This document shows, in pieces, positions 1-12,285 of a stretch of DNA of 64,000 nt. The first letter of the stretch is position 1, and each line of letters opens with the position of its first letter. The position numbers and the translations under genes are program-made. Source of the DNA: Sisyra terminalis. Taxonomy: Eukaryota; Arthropoda; Insecta; Neuroptera; Sisyridae. The notes beneath the pieces were generated by a model. The model was not told the DNA's origin. It saw only the letters and a list, made by a program, of their open reading frames with translations, and made no database searches. Where the stretch lies: NCBI GenBank assembly GCA_958496175.1, contig OY292279.1, positions 12,834,001 through 12,898,000 of the forward strand, given 5' to 3'.

Positions 1-2148
1 GATAACTAAAAATAAAAAGCCAATATGTTGTTCTTTCGAAAGCACACAATCTCGTAAAAATTAATCTAAAAAAAACCTAACATATGGTAGCCATACCTTA
101 CCAATACCATACACTAACAATTCATATGAATTTTTCAATAGTAGATATTCAACTGCTGAGTCCAATTTTTACGACTCGTCCATTATTGTTTTTTTTTTTA
201 AATATATTGAAATATTACAATGCATACCAATAATGTTTCTAGCTATACATTTACACTTTGCCTGTTCTCCAAAAATTAATACTATGCAGGTACCATTGAA
301 ATTGAACAATAATACTAACAGAAATGAACATTTTTCACTGATGTTGTAAAAATAATATGAAGTTTCCTCGACGGTGTACTGAATGCTGATGCTTAGAATC
401 CCTAATAAACTCTCAATGTCTGGTAAAATTGTAGAACAATTTCTTCGTCGGCAATTGAGAAAAAGAAAACTACATAAATTGAATTTGAAATGTTTTCGCT
501 GGGAAAACTTAGTCTTGAAAGTGGAGGATACATTATTCAGCTTTTTGTCTGAAATTTTTTGAGAGTTGAAACTTTATTGTACTTTTGCGAATCCCTAGCA
601 AAAGGGGTCAAGGTTTGATAAGTTTTAGTATTCCAATGAAACAAAGCTGCTTTGTTTCATTAATTTTCAATGAATTTGTCATAGCATATTAACAATCCAA
701 ATTTCAAATCTAAAAAGCATTTCAGTATCTATGGAACGAAATGCATTCTTCCTTAAGTAAAGAACAATATTCATTCATAATTCCATTCACGTAGCGAATT
801 TTCCATATCATCCGCGCTTGTTTTCGTCATCGCACGAATTTCACACAAAGGAAATTAACGCCCCAAGAACATGGAATTTATTATATTGTTGCACTGTAAA
901 ATAGAAAAGCTGCTTAGTTGATTTTTGGCAATGAGTCAAAAGTGACTTAAAATTGAACCGAAAACCAAAAATTAGATTGGAAAAACAATAAAAAAAGCTC
1001 TCTTTCTCAACAAGTATCATTCTTTCCTACCAAAAACCTGTTCAAGTGATTGATGAACATAAAGCTCGACTTTATACGACTCATAATTTATAGAAACGTA
1101 AAAGAAAAGCAAATAAATGTCACACGGTAATCCGAATTACATGAAGAAATATCTATGGACTATGTGATTGAAGGTCGATCTCGATTAAATTGAAATATCG
1201 AGGATTGGAAGACAATGAAACAAACCTTAAATGAATGTACAAATTATCAGAGTAAATGTAAAAGAAAATCACATTAAATGAAAACTTCACAAAATTAATC
1301 TATAAATGTAACTACACAACTGGCTTTTACATTTGTTTGGAAAAGGTCATCATATATTAATAAAATGCTACAGACAACACAAAATTTTGTTGTACAAAAC
1401 GAGAAAATGGACGCGAAAAGCTTTGTATTTTCCCAACTGTTACTATAACAATGTTAAAAATGAAAACTCGTGTTATGAAAAACACAAGCAGCTTCTCCGG
1501 AAACTTTTAATGGGATAAGCTATAACGTATATTTCTAGCCTCTTCCATCTGATAATCCGATAAATAAAGATGAAGTACAAATTAATTATCATACCTGGTG
1601 ACTTTGACTTCAATTATCGATGTTCATCATCGTAATTTAAAGAAAAAATGTTATTATAAGCCCTGTTGAAATTAAATTATCGTTGTTTCTGTTATATTGG
1701 AAGCAATATTTTCTTGCTATTAAAAAATATATTCTAAAAGATCATTTCTATTTAACTAAAAAATTTCTTTAAAAATCACCAAATTATTTGGAATAGTCAA
1801 AATTATTTCACTTTCGTCAGATAATTAAATTAAGATAAAAGTTTGGAATATCAAAATTATATCAATTTCCTTACGAATTATAATTCAATATGGCTTGGTT
1901 GGAGTTACACGGATTAGTTATATTTTAGATATTTAATTGCGGTTGTGCTTTACTCCCAATCGACGAAATTTATGGATCAGTAAATACTAATCAATCGAAA
2001 AAAATCAAATAATTTTCTTTGTTTTCACGAAAATTTAATTAAAATTCAAAATATGTTAGCTTAGTTGCATTTTTTATCATTACCTAATCGTATAAAAGTT
2101 ATCGTTTTTTATATTTTTGGCTATTTGCTGACTTTGAATTGTTATACT
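1..2148. other. AT-rich intergenic DNA, no gene recognised
   Basis: I see no coding exon, RNA gene or well-bounded repeat here. Short open frames (for example 1333-1518) have lysine/tyrosine/asparagine-rich composition expected from AT-rich DNA by chance. A slightly GC-richer patch near 785-860 has no recognised content. Confidence 0.5.
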
Positions 2149-2874
2149 CAGTGGCGTAGCTAGGAACCAAGTACCAAGGTAACCAAGGACCCTGGGGCAA
2201 ATTAAAAAATGTAGCCCCACTGCTATATAAACTGATTAGGTTTTATCAAATAAAAATATGAAATATACAAATACTTTACAAATGCTATGCTACTTAAGCT
2301 TTTTTTTGTGCACTGCAGGCCAGATAATAAAAATATTAAACAGTAACAATATAAATTACAATTAATACTTGGTGTAGTTTTGGCTAATAAAACGAAATAG
2401 AGAAGATTCAAGGGCTTATTATATAAAGGTCGGGCCTACCAACTGACTTAATAACAATTATATTTACAATTTTTTCCTAGCTTTAGTTTTCGCAAAAGTA
2501 TCAATGACTTCGTTTAAATTCAGGCTTAATGCGGTTTTGTTTTCAATTGCTATTAGTGATAAATATCGGAGTTTAGTTTGACCCATTTTATTTCTTAAAT
2601 ATTTTTTATTTATTTTTAATTTGATAAATGACCTTTCAGCTGCTGCAGAAGTGATAGGAATTGTAAAGAATAATAACATCGCTGTAAATACTTCCGTTAG
2701 GTCGCATTCTAGCACTCCATATTTCCTCATTATTTCCTTACATAATTGGTGAACTTCCAACTGAATTTCCAAAAGTTCAGTTCGATTGAGATTTTTAGTA
2801 AGGATTCGAGGGCCGCCTGGGCTTGAGGGTCCCAGGGCTCTACCCCGCCTAGCCCCTAGGTAGCTGCGCCACTG
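2149..2874 (-). mobile_element. Degenerate hAT-type DNA transposon, internally deleted
   Basis: The left end reads CAGTGGCGTAGCTAGG and the right end, read inverted, CAGTGGCGCAGCTACC: the terminal inverted repeat of a common hAT family. The 726 bp interior keeps only the C-terminal transposase fragment on the minus strand. The flanks (TGTTATAC and TGTTCATT) may be a worn 8-bp target duplication, but the match is weak. This is a dead, truncated copy. Confidence 0.75.
2464..2772 (-). pseudogene. hAT transposase C-terminal dimerisation domain remnant
   Basis: This 102-codon open frame contains the hAT-family C-terminal signature: a hydrophobic run, then SAAAERSF, then KLKINKKYLRNKM and an IAIEN-like tail. 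That is the dimerisation region typical of hAT transposases and of ZMYM1-like domesticated relatives. The DNA-binding BED finger and catalytic residues are absent, so no transposase activity is expected. It lies inside the element bounded by CAGTGGCG termini at 2149-2874. The intact frame may simply reflect a fairly young insertion. Confidence 0.75.
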
Positions 2875-3016
2875 TGTTCATTCACTACAAAAAATATATT
2901 GAGGTCTTATTTATGTAATAAATTAACAAAAGTAAACTAAATATAAATTTAAGTATAAGTTCAAAAAAATGTATTTATTATGGTAAAATTTCAGATCCTT
3001 GGTGATACAATTCAAA

Positions 3017-3667
3017 AGTGTCCGACCAAAACTAGTTTTTACAACCGAAACCGAATTTGGCACCAATCTCAGTTTCAGCCGAAACCGGAACTTTTTAATA
3101 TAAGGTCATGTTTTTGTAGAAAAAAAATTTAATCATAATTGGTGTCTTTAATTTTAAATCCTAGAGATAATCATTAATCATTTAATCCCTCATATTTGAG
3201 CTAATCATTAACATAAGATTTTATTATCATCTCTTATTTCAAATAAATTATTTATGCTGAAATAAGAGGATTATTTTGAATAAATGCAGCTAATATTTCT
3301 TTTTAATATTAGTTACGAATAACTTAAAATAATAAAGAAAAATTACAAAATAAAATTAATTTTTATCTTATATGTTTTGGTACATAAAAAAGAAAGTACT
3401 TTTTGTTATATCTTAAAACTAAAATAATTTCTTCTAAACTTTGATTAGTATTCTTTCGAACAGAAAAAAAAATATTAAACATAATATTAATGATCTGATA
3501 GTTATCAATGTTCATAATTGAAGAATCAAATAATAAGTGAAAAATATTAATTTTTTAATATTTTTATATCACGAATTCACGAATTCAGTTTTGGTTTCGG
3601 TCTAGTTTCGGTTTCCTCTGTCAACAACCCGAAACTACGACCGAAACCGAAAGTTTGATCGGACTCT
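3017..3667. mobile_element. Non-autonomous element with CCGAAAC-rich inverted ends
   Basis: The left end AGTGTCCGACCAAAACTAG is matched in inverse by GTTTGATCGGACTCT on the right, and both ends carry repeated CCGAAAC / GTTTCGG words. The AT-rich 650 bp interior has no coding content. Similar words flank it (ACAATTCA left, ACAATTTA right), suggesting an 8-bp duplication as in hAT elements, although two bases separate the left copy from the terminus. The family is unnamed by me. Confidence 0.55.
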
Positions 3668-3680
3668 ACAATTTAATACA

Positions 3681-3918
3681 AATTCTCAGAGGACCCGGAT
3701 CAAAATAAGTAGCAAAAACTTGATTTTTTTATTCGCGACGTTTCGGCCCTTTATTTTATTCTTCCCTATCTATGAAATGAATCATGGCTAGAATTATTTT
3801 TGACAAAGTTAAAGCGATTGTTTATGAACGCCTAAGGAAAGCTCAGTAAAAGGCCGAAACGTCGCGAATAAAAATCAAGTTTTAACTACTTATTTTGATC
3901 CTAGTCCTCTAAGAATTT
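3681..3918. repeat. Palindromic repeat with two decayed hammerhead-like cores
   Basis: This 238 bp inverted repeat has arms carrying CGCGACGTTTCGGCC on the left and GGCCGAAACGTCGCG on the right. GAAACGTC matches the 3' core of a minimal hammerhead ribozyme, but the CUGANGA core is mutated in both arms (CTAAGGA in the right arm). It shares its outer ends (CAGAGGAC..GGATCAAA) with the palindrome at 37441-37615, so both belong to one family. Confidence 0.6.
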
Positions 3919-4150
3919 GTTTTTAAATGTATTTATGATGTATTGCCCAGATATGTATTTCGATTGCCAAACAATCTTCCTCAGTGGTCATCAAATAGTA
4001 TTAAATAGCTTCATAATATCGCTTTATAGCAATCCAACACTTTTAGGATGGAACCTATGAAACGGGCATTCAATAGGAATTAAAAACACAAACCCAATTT
4101 TCTTCCATTAGCTATTTTATTACATCGAAATAACTTTTATTGGTATATAC

Positions 4151-5040
4151 CAGGGGTGGGTCAACTTAATACTGGTTTGATTGACAATAATTTTTCTTAT
4201 TTAAACGCGATCGACTTCAAAAAACGGGTAAATTAAAAATAAACACAAATTTAAGGGGTTATATACAGTTAGAAGGCCGAAAAAAGCGAATTTTCCAGAA
4301 TTTTTTCAGAGAAAACTTTTGAATTTATTGATCTCAAAATTTGTACTCATATTATGGTATATTTTAACTGTATTTGAAGACTTAGTATTAGTAAAAATAT
4401 TTATTTGAAAAGGAGCTACAGCTAATCTCCGGGAGCTCCTCTCAAAAAAGACGTTTTGCGGTGACCACTATATCTCTGAACTGGATCCTCTGAATTTAAA
4501 AAACCAAACAGATTTCGTTAAAGTAATGTTAAATCTAATAATTAATCGAAGAAATAAGCAAAATATTTTTTTTTGACAAAATGGCGGTTTCTCAAAAAAA
4601 AAAATCGATTTTTGACCAAAATTTCGAACCTAAATTGTATATAAAAGAAATAATATTTATCGGTGAGAAAAAAACTTCGACTTATTACTAAGAAATATAT
4701 TTAAGAAGCTCGTGTTAAAATTTGAGACTAATCGGCTTAGCCGTTTTGGAGTAATATTGGTCACCCACTTTGAAAACACCATTTTGAGAAATACGCGTTT
4801 AAAGTTTGAAAAGCACTTTACATAGGATACATTTTTTTTTCAAATTTGAGTGTAACTTCGAAAATATTCACCGGAACGATATGAAATTTTCTGTATGTAT
4901 TCTTAAATGTATGTACATTAAGAAAAAAAAAATAAAAAAAATCGAATTTTTGAAAATGCTAACTGTATATAACCCCTTAAAGAGACAATGAATTGAAGAG
5001 AGTATTAGAAGCCCTATTTGAGAATCAGGATGCTTGGAAT
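4151..5040. repeat. Old interspersed repeat, split by a later MITE
   Basis: Sequence at 4151-4250 (beginning CAGGGGTGGGTCAACTT, a hAT-like end) and at 4981-5040 matches 39830-39980 in the same order, for example GCGATCGACTTCAAAAAA. In this copy the match is interrupted by the 4251-4980 insertion. I cannot see the right-hand end clearly. Confidence 0.55.
4251..4980. mobile_element. TTAA-flanked MITE (piggyBac-like), 730 bp
   Basis: The ends are a perfect inverted repeat that includes the flanking TTAA: TTAAGGGGTTATATACAGTT on the left and its exact complement on the right. TTAA target sites are the hallmark of piggyBac-type transposition. There is no coding capacity, so the element is non-autonomous. 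The related repeat at 39.9 kb lacks the insertion and carries a single TTAA (39920-39923) at the equivalent point, which is an empty site confirming element boundaries and target duplication. Confidence 0.8.
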
Positions 5041-6771
5041 TAAAACGTAAAGACTCGTAGGGGTATCTTTTAGGATACCTAATATTGCGCATACATCCCC
5101 TTTGAACCCACAATTTTCAATAAGTACTTAATAAAATGGTTTAACAATAAGTAAACTCATATTTCTATAAACATTTTTTTGGACATTTTCCAATGAAAAT
5201 ATTTGTACTTTCTATCTAAATGCATATTAAATGATTGTTTACTAAAAATACAAAATAAATAAACTAGAATTCATAAAAAAAAAATAATTTTAAATAATTT
5301 TACTGTTTTTTTTTTCAAATTTAATGACTGGTGGACATAAGAAGTGAACTTGAAAATTTTTATATAACTGCAACACTTTAGCAACTTGAGGACGAAGTTT
5401 TCTAATGTCAACATTACTATTACTATTATTAGAAATGTGATTTTATTATATGAAACATTTTCTCAAACCGCAGCAAATTTTATTGCAAATGTTTAACATT
5501 GAAAGAAGTTACAAACATTGAATTTGCTGAAAACAGACATTTAGCGTCATAGCGTTTTCCATAAAAACTTTTCGTTAAATTCTTTCAAATAAAATCTAAC
5601 AAAAAATAGAAAGCATTTATCAAAATATTGCCAACCAAATATTAAAAGAAATATTTGAAAACTTTTAGTTGATTTTTCTTTTATAGTATTCATTTTTTTT
5701 TTTGGTTTTTCCCAAACAATTCAAAGTACGTTAAGTATGTTTGTACCTTAAATTCATTTTATATAATATTAAAGTTATTTGCTATAATGTTAAAACAACC
5801 CAAACGAAATTCCATTGAATCCTTTGGTAAATGATTTCTAAAATGGTTTGACCTCAAAAATAAATGTTCTTATCATAACCAAATACAACTTCTACTTCTA
5901 ACAATTTTTCCAGGACTCAGAATATGTAAACTATTCAAGGTTTCGACATTTACCTTTCCCAATGCTCATATTCCTCAATTTCAAGGTTGGAAGATAAAAA
6001 TGAAAATTTTTCTTAACTAAGTGTTGTATTGAACTGTATCTTTTATTCTCGTATTGCAAATTAAAAGTTTTATCACATTTACATTGGATTAAAATACAGT
6101 CAAACTACTTTAAAAAAATGATTGATTTCTTAAGAAAATTGCATTAAACAAACGATATTTAAAGATATTTGTCTATAACGTTTTATTTGTACATGGATTT
6201 TAAATTTATAATCTTTTTAGATTTGGTTAGAGATTAAAAACTGTCCTATCTTAAAGATAACTAATGGGAACTGCCCATTTGTTTTATAGCCTTGTGTGTT
6301 TCTTTTTATCTTTTAAAAAATATTTAGTTATTGTTTAGTTTGGACAAAGAACAACAATTGATTGATTTTTTAAATTTTTTTTGATTTTGATATTGTTTTA
6401 AGATAACCATGAAATCTATATCCCAAGAAACGTTTTACTATTATTTATTTATTTATATTATCGTGCATTAATTGTTTATGTCCTGTAAGTCGCTATGAAA
6501 AATTGTCAGGAAAGTACACCTTGCTAATATCTTCTAGATTTTATAATATAAATATTAACTTGATTTATGAATACAGAAAAAGAAGACATTGAAAAAATGA
6601 AAACCATTCATAAGAAGAAATTGGAGAATCTATCACCTCATATCGTAAAACCTTTAAGTCCTTTACTATTACAAAATTATTCTTCGAGATTGAGCCATAA
6701 AAGTAATGTAGTTTACAAGTTAAATATTCTGCCGAAGAAATTTCCAGCTAAATTTAAAATATTATTCAGTT
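5041..6771. other. AT-rich spacer, nothing recognised
   Basis: No coding exon or bounded repeat is visible. The short frame at 6567-6773 has no family resemblance and weak composition. Confidence 0.4.
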
Positions 6772-7556
6772 GAAATTCCAGAATTTGATGATTTATATTT
6801 CCTAGTTCATCCTTAATTCGGTAACCAAAATCTTATGATCTAAGATCTAACGCTTTGCTTCACAACTTCTTTATTGAAATCATTCCAATGAGCAATTAAG
6901 GTGAAATAGTGAAATAGGTGAAATAGGGAGAAATAGAGCGAAACAGTAGTCTTAGACCAAGATTTTCTATGTTGTCCTGTAATAATATTGAATATATCCC
7001 AGGAAATAGGGTGAAATAGTAGTATGAGACCAAGATTTGCTATGTTATCCTGTAATAATATTGAAGATATCCCAGCAAATAGGGTGCAATAGTAGTATTA
7101 GATCAAGATTTTCCATGTTATCCTGTAATAATATTGAAAATATCCCAGGATACCACACTTTTCACTAACCAAATTTTGTGGAAATTGGCTTCAGTTCTGC
7201 TAAAAAAGTAACTAAATTTAAAAGATAAATGACCAACCGTAGAACATTCCAATAAATTTTTAAATAGTCTTCTGTTAAAATTCACGAATTTGAAATAGTT
7301 CCAAGTTCTTATTCAATTCAGCGACCAGAATCTTACGACCTAAGATCTCGCGCTTTCATTTGCAGCTATGTCATTGAAACCATTCCAATGAGTAATATGG
7401 TTGCTGAAATTAATTGGCACCCTAGAAATTTCATATGATTCAATTGTATAAGGCCAAGACTTCCGATGTTTTCTTGTAGTAATATTGAGGACATCTCAGA
7501 ATACCACATTTTTTGTTTACCTTTGAGGAAATTGGCTTCAGTTCTTCTAGAAATTA
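6772..7556. repeat. Direct duplication of a roughly 280-440 bp unit
   Basis: The segment starting near 6772 and the one starting near 7278 share ordered blocks: CCTAAGATCT-type words, ATTCCAATGAG, AGACC/GGCCAAGA, a TAATATTGA block and GAAATTGGCTTCAGTTCT. The first copy is longer because it contains an internal 73-bp tandem array. Confidence 0.7.
6905..7160. repeat. 73-bp minisatellite, about three units
   Basis: The block AGACCAAGATTTTCTATGTT recurs at 6954, 7027 and 7100, exactly 73 bp apart, each followed by CCTGTAATAATATTGA and TATCCCAG. A run of shorter GTGAAATAG repeats precedes it. The single corresponding block in the neighbouring duplicate (7440-7500) suggests the array expanded after the larger duplication. 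Confidence 0.8.
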
Positions 7557-7929
7557 AACAACCTTAAACAATATTTCTGGAATCATAGGTAAGATCACTC
7601 CCGATTAAGTTCCCTTCTATTCGAGTCTTAGATATATTAAATCAGTCAAACTCTATCTAGTGGACTATTCTACTCTGCTGTATCAAAAAAAAAAAAAAAA
7701 TCCATGATGATTGCCAATCTTCAGCAATGAAGGGGCACTAAAAGAAGAAGTCATCAAAATCTCATATATCTCCTTCAAAAATATCCAAAACATCATCATC
7801 TATCAGATTTCTATATTTGAATAAAGAAAACATGTACAAATTTATGCATTTTGGTAATTTTAAATCTCCGCCAGGGGAATATTTTATTTAAGCGCACTTC
7901 AATTACTTGACCTTTATTTTCTGAGAAAT

Positions 7930-8085
7930 CTACCGATCGATAAGGAATACTGAATGACTTATACTTTTTCTTGTAGTAAAGGTCACGTGATTCGCTTCTT
8001 TCATTTCGATTCCCCATTCTTTAAACTGTTCTTCGAAAGTATCAACCGGTATTAAATTATTATAAAGGTATTCATTACTTTCCAT
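7930..8085 (-). CDS. Possible small coding exon or frameshifted gene fragment
   Basis: From an ATG at 8085, 51 codons read on the minus strand with unusually protein-like composition (starts MESNEYLYNNLIP, then an FEEQFKEWGIE stretch) before a stop at 7930. A second minus-strand frame overlaps and continues to 7811 with SENKGQVIEVRLNKIFPWRR. A single frameshift would join them. A GTATAAGT splice-donor-like site lies where the frames meet, so this could also be a first exon. I do not recognise a family and see no partner exon downstream. It may be a gene fragment, a pseudogene or chance. Confidence 0.25.
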   Translation of the reverse strand: MESNEYLYNNLIPVDTFEEQFKEWGIEMKEANHVTFTTRKSISHSVFLIDR

Positions 8086-8099
8086 TGTTGATTTTAAAA

Positions 8100-10260
8100 A
8101 AAAATCTATAACTATTAGATTTATCCCATTGTATAGGTAGATGAATACTACTAGTCATCCAAAATTATAACATTTTATTAATTTTTATGAGTGAATAACT
8201 AATACTCCATAAAATTTACCCCAAAAAAATTGAAAACATTTATCAATGGTTATTCTATTTTAATCTAAAGCTTTGATCTATTCTACAGTGCAACTTTGTA
8301 TAAAAACTATATTTATTGTATAACCAAAAAATTTATGGACCTAAAGAAACATAAAAAAGAGCACAAGCTTTTATTGAGATAAATGTTTATTTTTTCATTG
8401 AAACTTTAGTGTTTCTATTTGTTTACAGTAACTGAAAACCACAATGAAAATTCACAGAAGAAAATAACTCACATGAAACGATCTTGTCTGATTTAATTAT
8501 ATTTTTTTTTTGCTACTGAGTTCCACATAAAAATCTAAGGATTTTCTTTTAAATTTTCCGAACACTTTTCTTGAGTGTACGAAAAATCGTTTCAACTTCT
8601 TGTAGTTTGAATGATCACTATCTTTTCCATAGCCACTTTATTTATTATCGGTCCATCAATCACTGATAAGTGTGCATTAAAACAGCTGAAATTGTCGAAA
8701 TTTAATCTCCTCGCGAAATATATAACAGAAATTTATTAATTCTACTAAATCAGTACAGAAGTTATTGGCCCCGATTTTAAGTTTCAATTACGGTCAATCG
8801 AATGATATTTTTGAAATGGAAAAAAATCATCTCGTGGATGTGATAAACTTGAAACCTTGACACATTCAATAATTCACTAGATTCAATGACTCATAAGCCC
8901 TTGAGCATCCTTATAAGGATTATAAATCAATCTGAAAAATGCGAAGTTCTCAAATGCTTGTAAATTAAATATTGGAAAATTGCAATAAATCTGGCTACGT
9001 TCAATAAAAACGAGATCAAATATTTTCTCCGCAAGAAATACGAGAGAAAATTAAGAAAATTTAAAAGCCCGTTTTCGTCTCCTGCGAAACTGTATTTTTC
9101 TATGGCATAAGCGAAAAAGGAAAAAGCATATTGACAAATTGATGAAATCTGAAATGGCATTTATACAGCTTTAATGGTTTGAAATTATAAATGGTTTGGA
9201 ATGAAAAATTCAATTGATTTCGTACAATTTATTGAATCTTGGCATTTGCAACAGAAAACCAACAATCTGGCAATCTTTTTTTACAGTTTTATAGTAAAAT
9301 GTTCAAATATTCTTAGTAAATATTTAATTGAAAACATTTTTTTTTTAAATGAAGACAATTTTATTATTTACCTCTGTAACTTTGTATGCTTCTTTTCAAT
9401 TAAGACGAATAATTAAAATCATAATTATTTTACCTTGGGCGTCTAGCATTGGATAACTTTTAGGTTTCAATGGTTTATTTTTATACATTTTAATAAAAAA
9501 AAATAAAACAACAAACTACTTTCATGGTCTAAAGTTTTTATTTTTTTTCTGGATTTAAAAAAGCATTAAAATCGTATATCTTTTTAAAAAATAAGTTTAT
9601 CTTCAAAGCAATAGGAGCATTAGTCTATGAAATATTCATGAATTTTTTCACTAAAATTATAATTCATAGAGTTGCAATTTCGTATCGTTCACTTCATTTT
9701 CTCCTAGTCGAAAATGAATCATTTATTTAAGATACCTATTTAACTTTTTCAACCCCTATGGAGTTGCGTGAGTTAAAGAAATGATTTATAAGAAAACATT
9801 TTAATCTTTTTAATAAAGAAAATGAACAAAATATCATAAAATATACTTCTCATATAACAATGAAACGAAAGTAAAGGTATGCAGGTTAAAATATGTCCCC
9901 TAACAATGAATTTTTAAGCATGTTATAAGATAATGCAAAATTTTCAATTTCTAATAAAACCTGATTATTTGAGATCATTTATTAACAAATTCAATTTTAT
10001 TTACTTTAACTTGAAAAATTACAATGATTTAAACTAATTAGATCACAATAAGGAATTAAAAGAAGATGATTAATGTTTACGAATATCAAATTAAAATTGA
10101 TGACAAAATTTTTAATGATTTTTAAATATAACAGCAAAATAGCGTTCATGTATCCGTAATGACAATCGTAAAGGATTTCATTCCAATTCAAATTTTTTGA
10201 CACGTGTAATAACTTTATAAGAATTCTGCGGACAATGTTACGTATTTAAATTTTAACGTA
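8100..10260. other. AT-rich spacer, nothing recognised
   Basis: No exon, RNA gene or bounded repeat is supported. Open frames such as 8927-9160 and 9201-9416 have the phenylalanine/isoleucine/asparagine bias of random AT-rich DNA. Confidence 0.4.
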
Positions 10261-10261
10261 T

Positions 10262-11195
10262 TTAAATCTCAAAACGTTATGTACTTGATCATTTTTTCAA
10301 GTTTTTCTGGTAGTTAAACTTCGGTAATCATTTCGATGATCCATCCAAAAAATTCACATCTTTGGCAAAATAGAAACAATTTTCAGCGATTAGGAGTTAG
10401 AGATTCACTGCTTACTATTCTAAATATTCTAAATCCATAGTAAGTCATTTTTTAGCAAACCTCTCCTGAATTTTTCAAAACATCATAGAATTCAGGAACA
10501 TGTATTTACTACATTCTCTTAACAGATCATCATAGTATTCCACTTTCAGGGATTTAAATTCATACTTCCTTTATAATTCATACTATAAAAAACTCTTGAA
10601 TTCTACCATTCGTGATATTCTCCTTCCGGGATATTCAGAAAATTCTCTTGAAACATCTCAAAGACCTTCTGAAGGATCAACCTCATTAGGATCCAGGTTT
10701 TTCATTTACATATTAAGATTAATAAGATGTAGTTTTGGAAAAAAAGTTATAAACTTGATCATTATCTTAAATTCTGCTGATAGATAAGGTTGGGTGATCA
10801 TTTTGATAGTCTTTTCCAAAAATGTACGATCCTTGGAAAAAACGAAAAATCCTTCAGTGGTTAGATTTGTTCATTCCGTATATAATGAAGCCATAATAAA
10901 TATTTTTCTTTTCTCACCTCTCCTGAAGTTTTCAAGGCATCATAGAATTCAGGAGTGTGAACTTGCATTCCCTTAATAGATGACCAGATGACCAGAGTAT
11001 TCCATTATCTGGCACTTGACTTCTTATTTCTTGAAAAACTCATACTATAAAGAACTCTATGATACTATAATTCATGATATTTTCTATCATTCAAGATACT
11101 CAGAAAATTCTCTCGTAATATCTTGAAAACTTTCAGTAGAATTAATATCATTAGAATTCAGGTTTTCCATTGATTTAGTAAGATAAAGTTTATGT
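10262..11195. repeat. Tandem duplication of a unit of about 470 bp
   Basis: The unit starting near 10262 is repeated from about 10735. Landmarks recur 470 bp apart: ACTTGATCAT at 10283 and 10753, then CACATCTTTGG / ACGATCCTTGG, ACCTCTCCTGAA, CATCATAGAATTCAGGA, CATACTATAAA, ATACTCAGAAAATTCTCT and TTAGGATCCAGGTTTT. The copies are clearly diverged. Open frames at 10596-10787 and 10794-10976 lie inside it and do not correspond between copies, so I do not treat them as genes. Confidence 0.8.
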
Positions 11196-11199
11196 AACA

Positions 11200-11796
11200 T
11201 TGGTGGTCCACCAAATAAAAAATCAATTTCAGTGCTAGAGAATAAAAAATATTTTTTTTAAAAAAGATTATAAGTTTTAAACGGAATCAAACAATTTGGA
11301 AAGCATATTCATTATATATCACACTTTCAGGCAAAAAATATAGATATTTAATAAGAGTATTGAATTATAAAATATATCAATAAATGAAGCAAAAGACAAA
11401 AGGAAAATGACAGTTTTTAAGGCAGTGCGAAATTACTAGTTATTTTAATGTAGTTTAAGCGATAATTTCAGCAGTGCTATCCAAATTTTCCGTTTAATGT
11501 TAGAACATGGATTTATATTTATTAACATATAAGTTAGCCTTGTGAAACTTAAACACAGAAAGTTAATCACACTACATCAACAATTTTAGAGAATGTTAAA
11601 CATTATTTCTTATTGGCAAAAAAATTTTTATTGCAATTAAAATTGGCAATTACTTATACGGTGTTAACAATCGAAAAAGACAAAATAAATTTACATAAGG
11701 TGCCGATTTTGATGATAGTGTTACTACTTTATGGCTTAAAACTTGCATTATGACTTTATAGTACTTTTAACGACAAGCACAACTTAAAATTCACAC
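11200..11796. other. AT-rich spacer
   Basis: Nothing recognised. Confidence 0.4.
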
Positions 11797-12285
11797 AATG
11801 GTTTATTGTCAGAGGTACTGACCCCCACAAGTTTCATATACCAAACATAAGTTTATATTTAAACATTATGCACCAAATGAACAAAACTATTAAGAACAAA
11901 AAAAAAAACAATAAAACGAGATATCCACCGAACCCGTGAGACTGACTCACCCCTGGGGTTCGATTGTACCCAGGTTATGAACCACTATCCAAAGAGATGT
12001 CCTTATTTAAACCTCAGCTATTTTGAAATATGATTAGCTCTATTTTTACCAAAACTATTTTTTTGCATTTATGAAAAGCTTCAACTAAAATCTAACTCCG
12101 CTTAGTATCATCAGTTTTGCAATGTATAATTAAGTTCAAATAGATAAAATTTCTGATAAAAAAAACCCAAAATTTGTTTAAAATCTCAATTTCATTCTTT
12201 GATCAAAATTGTTACTTTTCTAATGAAAAATTACTACAAAGCATAATTTTAATACATTGTGATTGGATAAAACAAAAAGTGTTAA
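11797..12285. repeat. First copy of a 490-bp dispersed direct repeat
   Basis: The segment matches 14367-14860 nearly base for base, including ATATCCACCGAACCCGTGAG, AGGTTATGAACCACTATCC and CATTTATGAAAAGCTTCAAC. The first ~190 bp is a hAT-type MITE. Homology with the second copy begins exactly at the MITE's left terminus and runs about 300 bp past its right terminus. Confidence 0.85.
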
